64,000 nt of DNA, from positions 19,438,925-19,502,924 of the forward strand of contig CM039466.1 in assembly GCA_022414725.1 (NCBI GenBank), given 5' to 3'. The notes under the pieces were generated by a model. It did no database searches. It saw only the letters and a program-made list of their open reading frames with translations, and was not told the origin of the DNA. The stretch is from Microglena sp. YARC. Taxonomy: Eukaryota; Chlorophyta; Chlorophyceae; Chlamydomonadales; Chlamydomonadaceae. Made by a program: the position numbers and the translations under genes. Shown here in pieces: positions 21,741 to 33,481 of this stretch; the first letter of the stretch is position 1; each line of letters opens with the position of its first letter.

Positions 21741-23519
21741 TCATCGATACGGGGAAGGGATACCTATTTTTAATCGTGATGTTGTTGAGTGCTCGCCAAT
21801 CGCAAACAACACGGTATCCCGTTCACCCGGTTTCGCTATGATCATAATTGGCGCACCGTACGGGGACGAGCTCGGGGCGATGAATCCTTGCTGCAACAGG
21901 TCGGAGACGTATTCCTCACATAGTAAAGTCTCGGCTGGACTCATGCGACGATTTCTGCGATATGGTGCGTAAGCATTGTCTTGCGTTTTGATGACGTGAG
22001 GTATAACTCGATGGTTAGGAGTCCCCATAGGCAAATTGTTGAAGACTTTGCGATACTGCCATAGGAGAGCGCGCAGGTCGTTGGCCGAGATGAGTGTTTT
22101 ATCATCGTGGTCCCGTATGTTGTCGCGGATCCAATTTTCGAAATCCATGCTTGCCACCGGGGGACCAGGTAAAGGCCCGTCGGAAGGCAATAATTTCGTC
22201 AGCAATTTCGCCTGTTCATCGGCAGTTACGTTAGACGCCGGTAAATCCGCTCGGGATTCGCGGACATTGACCATGACATGGTTAGCGCCAGCTTTCAAAA
22301 GCTTTGCTGCCTTGCGAGTAATGACTGGGTCGTCAGTCGACTTGCCCGAAAGTGCCATAGTGAAGAAGGAATGAGCCGTTTCGTCCCGCTGCCTGTTTAT
22401 AGGTGTCAAACAGCAGCCGTACCGTTTGAGCGACAATGTCATGCGATCGTAGTCTAGGACGGCCTTTTTGTCGCGCATCCAGTCGGATCCGAGGATTAGG
22501 TCTAATCCTCCGGGAAGTTTGTCAACGACATGGGCGAACACTTTGCCAACATATCGTTGTATGTGTATAGGGAGCAAGACCGTCCCGCGGATTTTGATAA
22601 TCCCGTCGTTAGCGGCAAGTGAATTCCGTCGTGTTCGTTTTCCAAGGGCGGATGTGCAAACCGAGATCCTCAGCCGTTTGCTTTTCCATAAGACAACCTG
22701 TCGCGCCGGAGTCTGCCAATGTGAGTAATTGCTTCGCTCCTGATCGGGCGTTGAATAGCATATCGGGGCAGCAGCGGAGTTGACTTCGTATACCCGATTG
22801 GCTCGCGTCATGAGCACGGGGGAAGAATTCGTATTTCGTTGCGCGTGATTGCGCCGGATGCACTTCGTTGACCGTCTGGCAGCGATTTGTTTTACGCGAA
22901 CTTTGGGATCCAATGCCTCCGACCACCAGTGTTTTTTTCGACGGGTTTCAACCGGACTGGGGATGCCCTCCTCAGGTGCGGGGCCAAAGTATACTGCCTT
23001 GGTCACGTCGTTGATCGCATGCCAATCCTTTTTGATTTGGACGGCCCGTTCGGAGTCGGGGGGGTCATACCATACTTGGATGGCGACCTTATTCGAAGGT
23101 GACCCCTTGGGGCGGGGTTTCATATGGTGATCGCACGATTGATACTCCTTGAACAACTCCATACCTTGTAGGAGACTGGAGACATGTTTATCGTTACTTG
23201 CGTTTTTCGGGAGGATGAACATACCGGATGTGTCGAAGGGTGCATCGTTTTTGCATTCCCAATAGTGTTCTAACACCGACACGACGTCTTCCGGAATGGG
23301 GTGAGCGTATATGAACTCGTTTGCGATGGAGACACACATGCCAAACTCCGTAGAGAACTTCAGTGGACAAGGGGACGACAAGGTATTAGTAGAAGTTACA
23401 TCAATGGTTGGGGTTAAGCCCAAGTTAGAAAACAGTTCCTCTTGAACTTGTAACAAGAGCTCAAGTGGCTCGACTACTACTACTTTATCGCCGCTAAGTA
23501 CACGATCTAGGGTTGTCAA
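21741..23519 (-). pseudogene. Pol N-terminal part with protease (nested copy)
   Basis: 592 codons, MTTLDRVLSGDKVVVVEPLE to the RT fingers. A one-base loss in a G-run near 22767 shifts the frame, and an extra base near 22612 restores it. The ~50 codons between, including the DSGATG protease active site present in the sister copy, are therefore read out of frame. A further indel near 21830 ends the frame early. Confidence 0.85.
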
Positions 23520-23537
23520 TACCTGACCGGCCGATTC

Positions 23538-26500
23538 CTATTCCCAAATCGGGATGGGACCGTTGCCATCAAGGGCCCAGTCGAGACACGTAGTCTCATT
23601 GAGGGCCGGCCAGTTAGGCAAGTCCCGCGTGCGGCAGCGTCCGTCAGCATTCAGCGACCGCACACATGTCCTCATGTAGCGGAAGCAGAAGAAGCAGCGA
23701 GCACCATTCTGAAGCCAGATGGTCTGCCCGACGCTGACCGATTTGTTCATATGCATGGCGTTCTGGGGGTCTTGACCCGAAAAGTCAGGGGTCCGCGGCC
23801 CGCTAGGCTGTGAACGGCCCCGACCAGCACCCTGTCCGTATCCTCCGCGACCACCACGGCCCGCGCCGCGGCTAATAGAGCCTTTCCCGAACGTGCGATC
23901 AGCACCTTGCAAACTGAGGACCTGCGGCCTTGGCGATCCACCCAGCTTGCCGTTGTGCGCCGGCTGCGTCGCACTACGTCCTCCACCACCTCGGCCACCG
24001 GCCGGGTTGCGACTACTGTTTGGCGCCAGCTTGGGCTCTTGGCTGGGCGAGAGTTCATCTCCCCGCCGTCGTCGGTGGCTACTCCCTGCGAAGAGAAAGA
24101 ATCAGGGTCAGAATCGGAGGGGGGTGAGTTGGTAAGCTGGACGCGATTGAATGCAAGGTCCTTACCCGGGTATTTAGTATCCGCGGGGCGCTTGAATGGG
24201 TACCTCGACTTTTGGTTAGCGTAACCTCCCCTCTGATGTCGATCGTGCTTGTCCGTCAAGGACTTGCCACGAGCGGCGACAATCTTCCTCGCTTCGTCCA
24301 ATTGCAGATAGCGGAACAAATCCTCCATTGTTTCGAACACAGTACGTACCCGACTCGCGCCGAGAGTGTGCACCGGCGCGGAGTTCATCGGAGAGTACCG
24401 TGCGAAACAAGTTTAACTTTTCGCGCTAGGTGAGCTCGGGGACTTTGCGAAATTCAGACTTGATGGCGTGGTAATAATTTTTTCAAGGAGCGCTTATCTT
24501 GGCGGAAGCCACCTTCGTGTAGTTTGGTGAGAGCGACGTGTGATTCCGTTAATAGCTCGGGCAGGAGGAGCGCCTCCGCCCATGCGACGATTCCCATGAA
24601 ATCTAACCCGTCCAACTCATCGCTAGCCATGCCTCGTCGTAAGTGATGCGGAGTTGGCCCGTAAAAGCGCCCGACAGGTGTGGAACAATGCGCTCGAACG
24701 AACCAAGGTACCCGTCGGAGAACTGGAGCTCCATGATCGTGACCATATTGAATACCCATCGGCGCAACTGAGCTCTAGTGCATCTGTCCGACAGTTTGTG
24801 TTCAATGAGGCGTAGTTCCTTTCTCATTTCGGTAACACGCTTGGCGAACCCAGTGTCGTGATCAGAGTGACGAGTGGCGCGGTTATCGGGAGGAGGGGTG
24901 ATTGGCGGTAGCGAGACGGGGCTCACCTGGCGGGCCTGCCGGGGCCAGGTGTGTGCCCTCGCGAATCTGTCGCGTCGGAGAAGGGGCGTCTGCGGGCAGC
25001 GTAGCTGCGCGCTTTGCACGAGGGCGAACAGCGGCCGGGGAAGCCACCGTAGGTACTGCGGGCGTTGTTGGGTGCTCGGGCTGCGTAGCCCGAGGAGCGC
25101 GATTAGAGGTCGGGTCGACAGGTGGAACTTGGAGGGGCGAACCTGGGGAATCGGCTAAGTAGTGGCCCGATGACGAGTGGTCGGAGACCGAAAAAGGGGC
25201 CGTCGGGTGGTGAGTGCGCGGCGGTAGGTGCTGGTCGGCGGGGAAGGGGTAGCGCCCCCCGCGGGATCGAACCGCGTTGCATTTTGCCAGTATGGCCACC
25301 CGAAGGGGCATAGACGTCGGGGAGGCGAAAGGGTTCTGGCTGAAACGCCGGGGCTACCTGAGCGACAGCTAGTTTATCAAACAACCCTGAATTCCCCGCA
25401 ACCCGCACCTGCCTGTCAGGTGCACGAGGCAGCGTCTCATCCATCTTGTCGTCATTGGCCTCCGCCGCCGGGTAGTGGGCCTTCAGCTTAGTGCCCTTGA
25501 GGGCGGCGTCCTTGTCGGCAATGTCTTTGATGTTCAAAGGCATCATTTCCATCCACTTTTGCTTTCGCATCTTGGACGCCGTGTACAAACGGGTCATGCT
25601 GTCGCGGAGATCAATCGACCGCTTGCAGCGTATCCACGATGTTCTCAGGATCGCATTCAAGGAGGAGGCTGTCAGCGTACGCGTTCATATGCACCGCCAA
25701 CTTGGCGTCGGCATACGGCGCTACAGGGTGGTCAGCGGAGTGGTAATGGATAAGACCGTCCGACTTCGCAGCCTTGGCAAAGGTGGGCGACGCCTTGATC
25801 TCGCGGCCGCGCAGAAACGCCAGCTTGCGCGCAGCGATGGCCTCCTGAGCGGCAGTGTCGTCCGCGCGAGCGGCCTGAGGAAGCGCATGCTTGCGCCCCA
25901 CAGTCCTGCCGTTCCCACACCCAACGTCGCGGGCACCGCTGGAAGAACCGCCAGGGTCCTCAGTGTCCATCGGCACAGTCTCGTTGCGCGCCACAGTAGC
26001 TTGGCTCGCCGCGATCATGGCCATGACATCAGCCATGGTAATGGCGGCGGGAGATGCAGCCGCGGGAGCAGTCATTGGGCGCTTGCCATAGGCGACGTTC
26101 TCGCGGGTCAGCTGCGCGACGACCTCAGTCAAGCGAGCGTTTTCCGCGAGAGCGGGGGCGAGCGCTGCATGGGGGGACAAACGTGGGGAGTTAGGCAATG
26201 GCGTCGGCAGATTGTGAAACAGTGTGCGACTCACGGGCAAAACATTGGGATGTGTAACCAATCGGGAAGGTGAGTCCTCAATATGGTCAAATGGATTGCA
26301 AATCGAGAAAGGCAGGTTTGTCCTATATTCGTCAGGCGTCAGACTGCGCTCACCTGCTTGAGATCGAGCAAGGTCGCCTTTAGCAGCCTTGAGCTCGGAC
26401 TCCTTAGTCGATAGCTCGATGCACAACAAATCCATGGCGGACCTTGAGGTCGCCGTGGCTTCAGTGAAAGCGGCCTGGAGGTCGGACATCCCTTGCAACT

Positions 26501-27118
26501 CTGAGCCAGAGCCTTGCCGAGTAAGTAGTGGTTTGTTCAACAGCTCTTGCCTCTCGGTAGGATCACCATTGGCCAATGCGGCCTCGGTAGCCGCGCTGGA
26601 GACGGCGAGGCGCTGCGTGAGGTCAGCGACTTCGGCGTCCTTAGGGGCTATCTTCGCCACAAACTGCTTGGTAAGGGCCGAGTTGGCGATGGAGGCCTGG
26701 TAGAGCTGCGCGCGGAGTTGTCCAATTTGCTCCGCCGCGATCAGGTGGTCACCCATGTGCTGATGACGCCTGCGCTCCGCGCCCGCTTCATAGCGAGCGC
26801 TGAGCTCCTCGAGGGAAGGCTCAGCCAGCGGCGTCGGCGTCGGCGTCGTCGTCGGGGCCATGCCCGCGCGCGAAGGCGAGGCAGCGGGCGGGGCACCCGA
26901 GGGTGCCGCCAGACCATTGAGGCCGTCAACCAGCGGTTGCAGCGTACCCACTGACACAGAGGGCCGCGCTTCGGCGGATGCGGACTCATCCAGCGTAGCA
27001 CCGAGCTCAGTGTCGGGCTTAGTGTCAGAAGACCCATCCCTTCGGGATTGGTGTCGACCACTGACATCGTAGGCTGGTCAGCCGCGTCGTCGGTTACCTT
27101 GGTGGATTTGTGGGATGC
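23538..27118 (-). pseudogene. Gag (nested copy), frameshifted
   Basis: Frames 25611-26957, 25103-25660, 24603-25019, 24454-24759, 23747-24388 and 23538-23912 follow in order and match the single gag frame at 33482-36187 plus its C-terminal continuation. Breaks include an extra A at ~25612 (ATCAATCGACC here, ATCATCGACC in the sister), a lost C at 26491 and a lost C near 27035. Confidence 0.85.
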
Positions 27119-27882
27119 CATTCTGCACAGGCAACAGAACAAGTCAGTAGGCTGGACAGGAATGAGTGGTGGGCGAGAGAGGGAGAATTACTCGCAACTT
27201 CAGGATGTCAAAATTCACCTGCCACAGGGACTACTAAATTTTGCGAGCGTAACGAGCTGATAATGCCTCAAGCGTAACTGTATATGACGCGTCCGTCCAG
27301 AATACGATGAGGGATAAAAGCACTGTAAAGGCACGAATCACAGGGAAACCAGGAAGGACAATCGACAAACCGAATTGCGCGACAGGATGAGCAAACGTGC
27401 AGGCGGAAAGCAACGAAGATGATGCAGCAAGCAGGAAGAGTCGCAGGGCAGGCTCGTGAAGTACGCTAATTAAAGCAAGTACGGCCTAGGTGGCCAAAGG
27501 AGCCAATGCTACCCAATAGATCAAACCCCGCTCCAGATGCTCGGGAAAGGAGCTTTAGAAGCTATGACCAAAAGGACAGGACGTGAATGCAAGAATCGAG
27601 AGCGTAGGCCATACAGGGGTCGGCAGGCTAGGAAAAGATGCCATGCAAGACAGGTCGCAGGCGGCCTAGGGCGTGTCGAGCCTGACAGGACAGTTAACTG
27701 CGAGAGCCTAACAGGCGCTACGTGTACTCGAAGCTTACAGGTAAGAGCAGGAACAGCGAACCGAAAATGCCAGAAAGCCGACAGAACGTCCTGGCGGGTG
27801 CGATTAAGTCGAAGAAAAATTCGTATGCGTGCGTATGTGTATGCGTGAGGTCCCTAAGGAACGAAACCAGCTCCGCTACCAG
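27119..27882 (-). other. Leader and primer-binding site (nested copy)
   Basis: About 760 bases between the gag start (MASHKST) and the 5' LTR. The PBS (27858-27881) is separated from the LTR by one base. No long ORF in sense orientation. Nearly identical to 36188-36952. Confidence 0.8.
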
Positions 27883-28227
27883 TGTAACAGCTCTGGATGC
27901 ACTCAGCAGCCTGGGGAGTTAAGCTAGGGGAACAGCCTATGTGATGTATGTTTATGTGTAGTCGATATGCGTAAGCTAGCAGAACAGTAGGGTGTTATCT
28001 AAGTATGGGATGTAAAGTTGATCGGGAAGAACGTCTTCGTGAAGGAGTAGAAGGGTTCGTCCCGAGTAGCTCGTGTCTATGTACGCAACGTGTGCGTTGT
28101 GAGAGATGAGGCAGTACATGGGTATGGTACTGTATCATGTGCGTTCGTCACGTGGCTTACGGGTAAGGTGTACCCGTATGCCTTGCTGGAAGGCCAGAGT
28201 ACCCGTGAAGGGTTCTGTACCGTTACA
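27883..28227 (-). repeat. 5' LTR of the nested element
   Basis: TGTAACAGCTC...CCGTTACA on the plus strand, 345 bp. It is followed by the second CGTAC target duplication (28228-28232), and then the host integrase resumes with CACGACGATTGGG. Confidence 0.95.
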
Positions 28228-28980
28228 CGTACCACGACGATTGGGATAAGTCCTTGGCACTAGTAGAATTTGCAATCAACAATTCCTACCAAGAGTCCAT
28301 TCAAAACACCCCTTTCGGGCGTACCTTGGCTACGACCCTACGACGCCACTCATGGCGGAAGTCGAATCGAAATGTCCGGCTGCCAACAATTGGTGGGCCG
28401 ATCACATTGAACGACAAGCTCAATGCAAGGCATGCATGCCAGCCGCTCAAGATCGGCAGAAAGCCCATTATGATAAAAGACGAACGGAGGTTTTCTTCAA
28501 CCTTGGTGATTAAGTTCTCTTGTCCAGCCGCAATATGAGGTTCAAGGCAACGGGTCAACCAAAATTTACGCCTCGTTTTGTTGGCCCTTATACGATTACG
28601 GAATGCATTGGTCCACGCGACGAGCAAACTGGAGACGACTGGAGTCGTCCGGCAAGTCACGGCGTGCCACTTGGCTTTGCCCAAGATGATGCGCATCCGC
28701 CCCGTGTTTCACGTGGGTTTGATCAAGCATTGGCACTCCGATGGCGTTGTCCATGTTGGACAACCGCTTGAGTTCGACTCCGACGGCGCTCCGATTTGGA
28801 ATATCCAATGCATCATGCGCGAAAAGTCGCGTGTCATAGGCACATCCAGCAAACGACGTCTCGAATACTTGGTCCGATGGCAAGACTTCGGTATTGAGCA
28901 AGACACTTGGGAACTCGCCAAGGCGGTCAAGAAAAGTGCCCCTCACATCGTCGATGCATGGAAATGACGTGTTACGCCCG
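28228..28980 (+). pseudogene. Host integrase C-terminus and chromodomain, first copy
   Basis: It continues the host frame interrupted at 18415: YHDDWDKSLALVEFAINNSY, the GPY-like block, and the chromodomain EYLVRWQDFGIEQDTWE, ending ...HIVDAWK-stop (28967). Internal frameshifts exist (e.g. between 28300 and 28520). At about 28980 (GTTACGCCCGG) the host sequence stops and minus-strand integrase sequence begins. In the second copy (38049 onward) the host instead runs on to its polypurine tract and LTR. Confidence 0.88.
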
Positions 28981-28984
28981 GGAT

Positions 28985-29734
28985 ATCACTCAGGAGTTTC
29001 TTTGGGATACCATGATAGCGGATGACACGATTCAGGTATAGGGAAGCGAATTCCTCTGCGTTTATCGTAGTATGACAAGGTTCGACATGAACCATTTTTG
29101 ACAGTTTGTCGACGAATACCGCGATGGTATCATGGCCAGAAGACGTAGGCGGGAGCGCCGTGATGAGGTCCGTGGAGACACACTCCCAGAATTTCTCAGG
29201 AATTTCCACGGGAACCATGGTACCGTTAGGCTTTGCGTTTCCGGGCTTGTTCGTTTGGCACTTATGGCATTGTTGGACGAAGGCAGTAACATCTGCCGTG
29301 ACTTTGGCCCAAGTAAAAGTGCGGGTGACCAACTCCAATGTCTTGGTTCGACCGCAATGGCCCATGTACATAGGGTCGTGAGCTTCGCGGATAATGTCCA
29401 GGCGAAGGGCTGCGTCAAGGGGGACACACAAAAACTCGCGTCCGTACTTGTTCTTCTTGAACCAGTAACCGTTCCTGGAAAACTTATTGCGGAGGCGCTT
29501 GCAGCCCGGCGTGAAGTTCGAGTCTCGTTTGTATCCAGCCAAAATTCGATCCATGATGGACGAAGAGGAGGGAGTCGACGCAGCGGGCGTATGCCGACTG
29601 CGTCGTCGCGTTTCCTTGACCGGAACCGAAGGTATGGGGAGGACAGTCGGTGGGCGGGGAAGGATATCCACGACCGCGGGACCGACTGCAATAGGGCGCT
29701 GCTTTCTCGATCGAGGCCTGCATTCGCTGACCAA
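28985..29734 (-). CDS. Integrase, N-terminal and core part (second tandem copy), truncated
   Basis: This is an open frame from pol continuing through the zinc finger (HDPMYMGHCGRTKT, QCHKC) and the core with the first Asp (STDLITALPP) and the second (KKLLSD). It then ends at the duplication junction near 28981, so the third catalytic residue and the chromodomain are missing. Integrase cuts target DNA and joins the element's ends. This copy cannot encode a whole one. It follows the RT/RNase H frame with a one-base shift at ~29750. Confidence 0.85.
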
Positions 29735-29745
29735 GAGAGAGAAAA

Positions 29746-32586
29746 CTAACAGCTGGTGCGCAACCGCGACGTCGGCGGGGCAGAGAGGTTAGGATTGCGA
29801 CTGACCGGGTCTGCCATATTATTGCGACCCGCGCGATATTCCCAAGTATAGCTGAAGGGCGCCAGGTCCTCCTGCCATCGGCCCATGCGTCGTGAAAGGA
29901 CCGCCTTGGTGTCAAAATACGTGAGCGGATTGTGGTCAGTGACCAATGTCATGTGGGAACCTTCGAGGTAGTATCGCCACTCGGTCAACGCGTGAACGAT
30001 TGCTAGCATCTCTTGTTCCGTCGTAGTATAGTTCAGCTCCGCTGGGATATACTTCTTGCTGGCGAAGGCGATGGGGTGTTTATCTTGCAAGAGCACCGCG
30101 CCGGTACCGAGCAAAGATGCGTCGGTAATGACTTCGAAAGGTTTGCTGAAATCCGGCAGCGCGAGGACTGGAGCGGATAGCAAAGCTTCCTTGAGGCCTT
30201 TGAATGAGACGAGATGTTCTTCTTTGAACAAGGAGCCTAGTTCACCCTTGATGTTAGACAAGGTTTGAAGCAGGGCAGCGAGAGACAAATAGCCTTGGAT
30301 AAATTTGCGAAAATAATTGCACAAACCGAGGAATGAGCCGATCTTTTTCGCCGTTTTCGGAGTAGGCCAGTCACGGACTGTGCTAACCTTGCGTGGATCA
30401 ACTTTAATTCCGTCGCGTCCAATGTAATGACCCAGGAATTTAACTTCCGTTTTGTTGAAGGAACATTTGGAGAGTTTCGCGTAGAATTCGTTGTCCTGGA
30501 GGACCTTGAGAACCGTGGCCAAGTTGGCTAAGTGCTCCGCCGGAGTGTGTCCGTAAACCAAGATATCGTCTAAGTAGACCACGACGAACTCGTGCAAGTA
30601 GGGCGCGAATATTTGGTTCATGACCGCTTGGAATGTGGCCGGCGCGTTTGCCAAACCCATCCCAAGGACTTTAAATTCAAACTGACCCATTGGGGTAGTG
30701 AACGCAGTCTTCGGCGCGTCCTCGTCCGAAATTCGTATTTGGTAATAACCAGACGTGAGGTCTAGGGAACTGAACAAAGTAGCTCCACCTAGACGATTAA
30801 TGGTCTCATCGATACGGGGAAGGGGATACCTATTTTTAATCGTGATGTTGTTGAGTGCTCGCCAATCGCAAACAACACGGTATCCCGTTCCACCCGGTTT
30901 CGCTATGATCATAATTGGCGCACCGTACGGGGACGAGCTCGGGGCGATGAATCCTTGCTGCAACAGGTCGGAGACGTATTCCTCACATAGTAAAGTCTCG
31001 GCTGGACTCATGCGACGATTTCTGCGATATGGTGCGTAAGCATTGTCTTGCGTTTTGATGACGTGAGGTATAACTCGATGGTTAGGAGTCCCCATAGGCA
31101 AATTGTTGAAGACTTTGCGATACTGCCATAGGAGAGCGCGCAGGTCGTTGGCCGAGATGAGTGTTTTATCATCGTGGTCCCGTATGTTGTCGCGGATCCA
31201 ATTTTCGAAATCCATGCTTGCCACCGGGGGACCAGGTAAAGGCCCGTCGGAAGGCAATAATTCCGTCAGCAATTTCGCCCGTTCATCGGCAGTTACGTTA
31301 GACGCCGGTAAATCCGCTCGGGATTCGCGGACATTGACCATGACATAGTTAGCGCCAGCTTTCAAAAGCTTTGCTGCCTTGCGAGTAATGACTGGGTCGT
31401 CAGTCGACTTGCCCGAAAGTGCCATAGTGAAGAAGGAATGAGCCGTTTCGTCCCGCTGCCTGTTTATAGGTGTCAAACAGCAGCCGTACCGTTTGAGCGA
31501 CAATGTCATGCGATCGTAGTCTAGGACGGCCTTTTTGTCGCGCATCCAGTCGGATCCGAGGATTAGGTCTAATCCTCCGGGAAGTTTGTCAACGACATGG
31601 GCGAATACTTTGCCAACATATCGTTGTATGTGTATAGGGAGCGAGACCGTCCCGCGGATTTTGATAATCCCGTCGTTAGCGCAAGTGAATCCGTCGTGTT
31701 CGTTTTCCCAAGGGCGGATGTGCAAACCGAGATCCTCAGCCGTTTGCTTTTCCATAAGACAACCTGTCGCGCCGGAGTCTGCCAATGTGAGTAATTGCTT
31801 CGCTCCTGATCGGGCGTTGAATAGCATATCGGGGGCAGCAGCGGAGTTGACTTCGTATACCCGATTGGCTCGCGTCATGAGCACGGGGGAAGAATTCGTA
31901 TTTCGTTGCGCGTGATTGCGCCGGATGCACTTCGTTGACCGTCTGGCAGCGATTTGTTTTACGCGAACTTTGGGATCCAATGCCTCCGACCACCAGTGTT
32001 TTTTTCGACGGGTTTCAACCGGACTGGGGATGCCCTCCTCAGGTGCGGGGCCAAAGTATACTGCCTTGGTCACGTCGTTGATCGCATGCCAATCCTTTTT
32101 GATTTGGACGGCCCGTTCGGAGTCGGGGGGGTCATACCATACTTGGATGGCGACCTTATTCGAAGGTGACCCCTTGGGGCGGGGTTTCATATGGTGATCG
32201 CACGATTGATACTCCTTGAACAACTCCATACCTTGTAGGAGACTGGAGACATGTTTATCGTTACTTGCGTTTTTCGGGAGGATGAACATACCGGATGTGT
32301 CGAAGGGTGCATCGTTTTTGCATTCCCAATAGTGTTCTAACACCGACACGACGTCTTCCGGAATGGGGTGAGCGTATATGAACTCGTTTGCGATGGAGAC
32401 ACACATGCCAAACTCCGTAGAGAACTTCAGTGGACAAGGGGACGACAAGGTATTAGTAGAAGTTACATCAATGGTTGGGGTTAAGCCCAAGTTAGAAAAC
32501 AGTTCCTCTTGAACTTGTAACAAGAGCTCAAGTGGCTCGACTACTACTACTTTATCGCCGCTAAGTACACGATCTAGGGTTGTCAA
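29746..32586 (-). CDS. pol: Pol: protease, reverse transcriptase, RNase H
   Basis: 946 codons, the best preserved pol in the window. In order: an N-terminal region without a known domain (1-240); aspartic protease with DSGATG at ~270-275 and the ILGSD block near 344-348; RT fingers (RVVCDWRALN ~570), palm (SSLDLTSGYYQIRI ~606) and catalytic YLDD ~671-674; thumb/connection; RNase H with TDAS (~821), EQEML (~857) and TDHNP (~883), the expected acidic residues; then MADPVSRNPN. It makes cDNA from the element's RNA. The Met start at 32586 lies 16 codons after the gag stop near 32605, so pol may be reached by reinitiation or readthrough. It is shifted by one base relative to integrase at ~29740; whether that is real or error is open. 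Confidence 0.93.
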   Translation of the reverse strand: MTTLDRVLSGDKVVVVEPLELLLQVQEELFSNLGLTPTIDVTSTNTLSSPCPLKFSTEFGMCVSIANEFIYAHPIPEDVVSVLEHYWECKNDAPFDTSGMFILPKNASNDKHVSSLLQGMELFKEYQSCDHHMKPRPKGSPSNKVAIQVWYDPPDSERAVQIKKDWHAINDVTKAVYFGPAPEEGIPSPVETRRKKHWWSEALDPKVRVKQIAARRSTKCIRRNHAQRNTNSSPVLMTRANRVYEVNSAAAPDMLFNARSGAKQLLTLADSGATGCLMEKQTAEDLGLHIRPWENEHDGFTCANDGIIKIRGTVSLPIHIQRYVGKVFAHVVDKLPGGLDLILGSDWMRDKKAVLDYDRMTLSLKRYGCCLTPINRQRDETAHSFFTMALSGKSTDDPVITRKAAKLLKAGANYVMVNVRESRADLPASNVTADERAKLLTELLPSDGPLPGPPVASMDFENWIRDNIRDHDDKTLISANDLRALLWQYRKVFNNLPMGTPNHRVIPHVIKTQDNAYAPYRRNRRMSPAETLLCEEYVSDLLQQGFIAPSSSPYGAPIMIIAKPGGTGYRVVCDWRALNNITIKNRYPLPRIDETINRLGGATLFSSLDLTSGYYQIRISDEDAPKTAFTTPMGQFEFKVLGMGLANAPATFQAVMNQIFAPYLHEFVVVYLDDILVYGHTPAEHLANLATVLKVLQDNEFYAKLSKCSFNKTEVKFLGHYIGRDGIKVDPRKVSTVRDWPTPKTAKKIGSFLGLCNYFRKFIQGYLSLAALLQTLSNIKGELGSLFKEEHLVSFKGLKEALLSAPVLALPDFSKPFEVITDASLLGTGAVLLQDKHPIAFASKKYIPAELNYTTTEQEMLAIVHALTEWRYYLEGSHMTLVTDHNPLTYFDTKAVLSRRMGRWQEDLAPFSYTWEYRAGRNNMADPVSRNPNLSAPPTSRLRTSC

Positions 32587-32604
32587 TACCTGACCGGCCG
32601 ATTC

Positions 32605-33457
32605 CTATTCCCAAATCGGGATGGGACCGTTGCCATCAAGGGCCCAGTCGAGACACGTAGTCTCATTGAGGGCCGGCCAGTTAGGCAAGTCCCGCGTGCG
32701 GCAGCGTCCGTCAGCATTCAGCGACCGCACACATGTCCTCATGTAGCGGAAGCAGAAGAAGCAGCGAGCACCATTCTGAAGCCAGATGGTCTGCCCGACG
32801 CTGACCGATTTGTTCATATGCATGGCGTTCTGGGGGTCTTGACCCGAAAAGTCAGGGGTCCGCGGCCCGCTAGGCTGTGAACGGCCCCGACCAGCACCCT
32901 GTCCGTATCCTCCGCGACCACCACGGCCCGCGCCGCGGCTAATAGAGCCTTTCCCGAACGTGCGATCAGCACCTTTGCAAACTGAGGACCTGCGGCCTTG
33001 GCGATCCACCCAGCTTGCCGTTGTGCGCCGGCTGCGTCGCACTACGTCCTCCACCACCTCGGCCACCGGCCGGGTTGCGACTACTGTTTGGCGCCAGCTT
33101 GGGGCTCTTGGCTGGGCGAGAGTTCATCTCCCCGCCGTCGTCGGTGGCTACTCCCTGCGAAGAGAAAGAATCAGGGTCAGAATCGGAGGGGGGTGAGTTG
33201 GTAAGCTGGACGCGATTGAATGCAAGGTCCTTACCCGGGTATTTAGTATCCGCGGGGCGCTTGAATAGGTACCTCGACTTTTGGTTAGCGTAACCTCCCC
33301 TCTGATGTCGATCGTGCTTGTCCGTCAAGGACTTGCCACGAGCGCCGACAATCTTCCTCGCTTCGTCCAATTGCAGATAGCGGAACAAATCCTCCATTGT
33401 TTCGAACACAGTACGTACCCGACTCGCGCCGAGAGTGTGCACCGGCGCGGAGTTCAT
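32605..33457 (-). CDS. gag: Gag C-terminal region, RGG-rich, in two overlapping frames
   Basis: Frame 32966-33457 (MNSAPVHTLGASRVRTVFET ... Ser/Asp-rich, then NPAGGRGGGGRS) and frame 32605-33066 (GRGGRGGYGQGAGRGR, then CFFCFRYMRTC with further Cys downstream) overlap. A single-base shift near 33000 would join them. The RGG-type glycine-arginine stretch is a likely RNA-binding tail. The classical CCHC zinc knuckle is not seen; the only Cys cluster is CFFC...C...C. It ends with a stop at ~32605, just ahead of pol. Confidence 0.7.
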
Positions 33458-33481
33458 CGGAGAGTACCGTGCGAAACAAGT

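Larger units (their letters stand above)
18416..28227 (-). mobile_element. Nested Ty3/Gypsy chromovirus, 9.8 kb, minus strand, complete ends
   Basis: 345-bp LTRs at 18416-18760 (3') and 27883-28227 (5') differ at only four positions by eye. The element is flanked on both sides by CGTAC (18411-18415 and 28228-28232), a 5-bp target duplication in the host integrase. Order on the minus strand: 5' LTR, PBS, leader, gag, protease, RT, RNase H, integrase with chromodomain, polypurine tract, 3' LTR. Integrase upstream of the 3' LTR and the chromodomain place it in the chromovirus branch of Ty3/Gypsy. Single-base indels, dense at 19.9-21.9 kb, break pol. Comparison with 28985-36952 shows most are private to this copy. 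Confidence 0.93.

Noticed and set aside
25491..26273. 260-codon plus-strand frame opposite gag (and its twin at 34544-35341)
   Set aside because: Antisense shadow of GC-rich gag; no domain and no start context.
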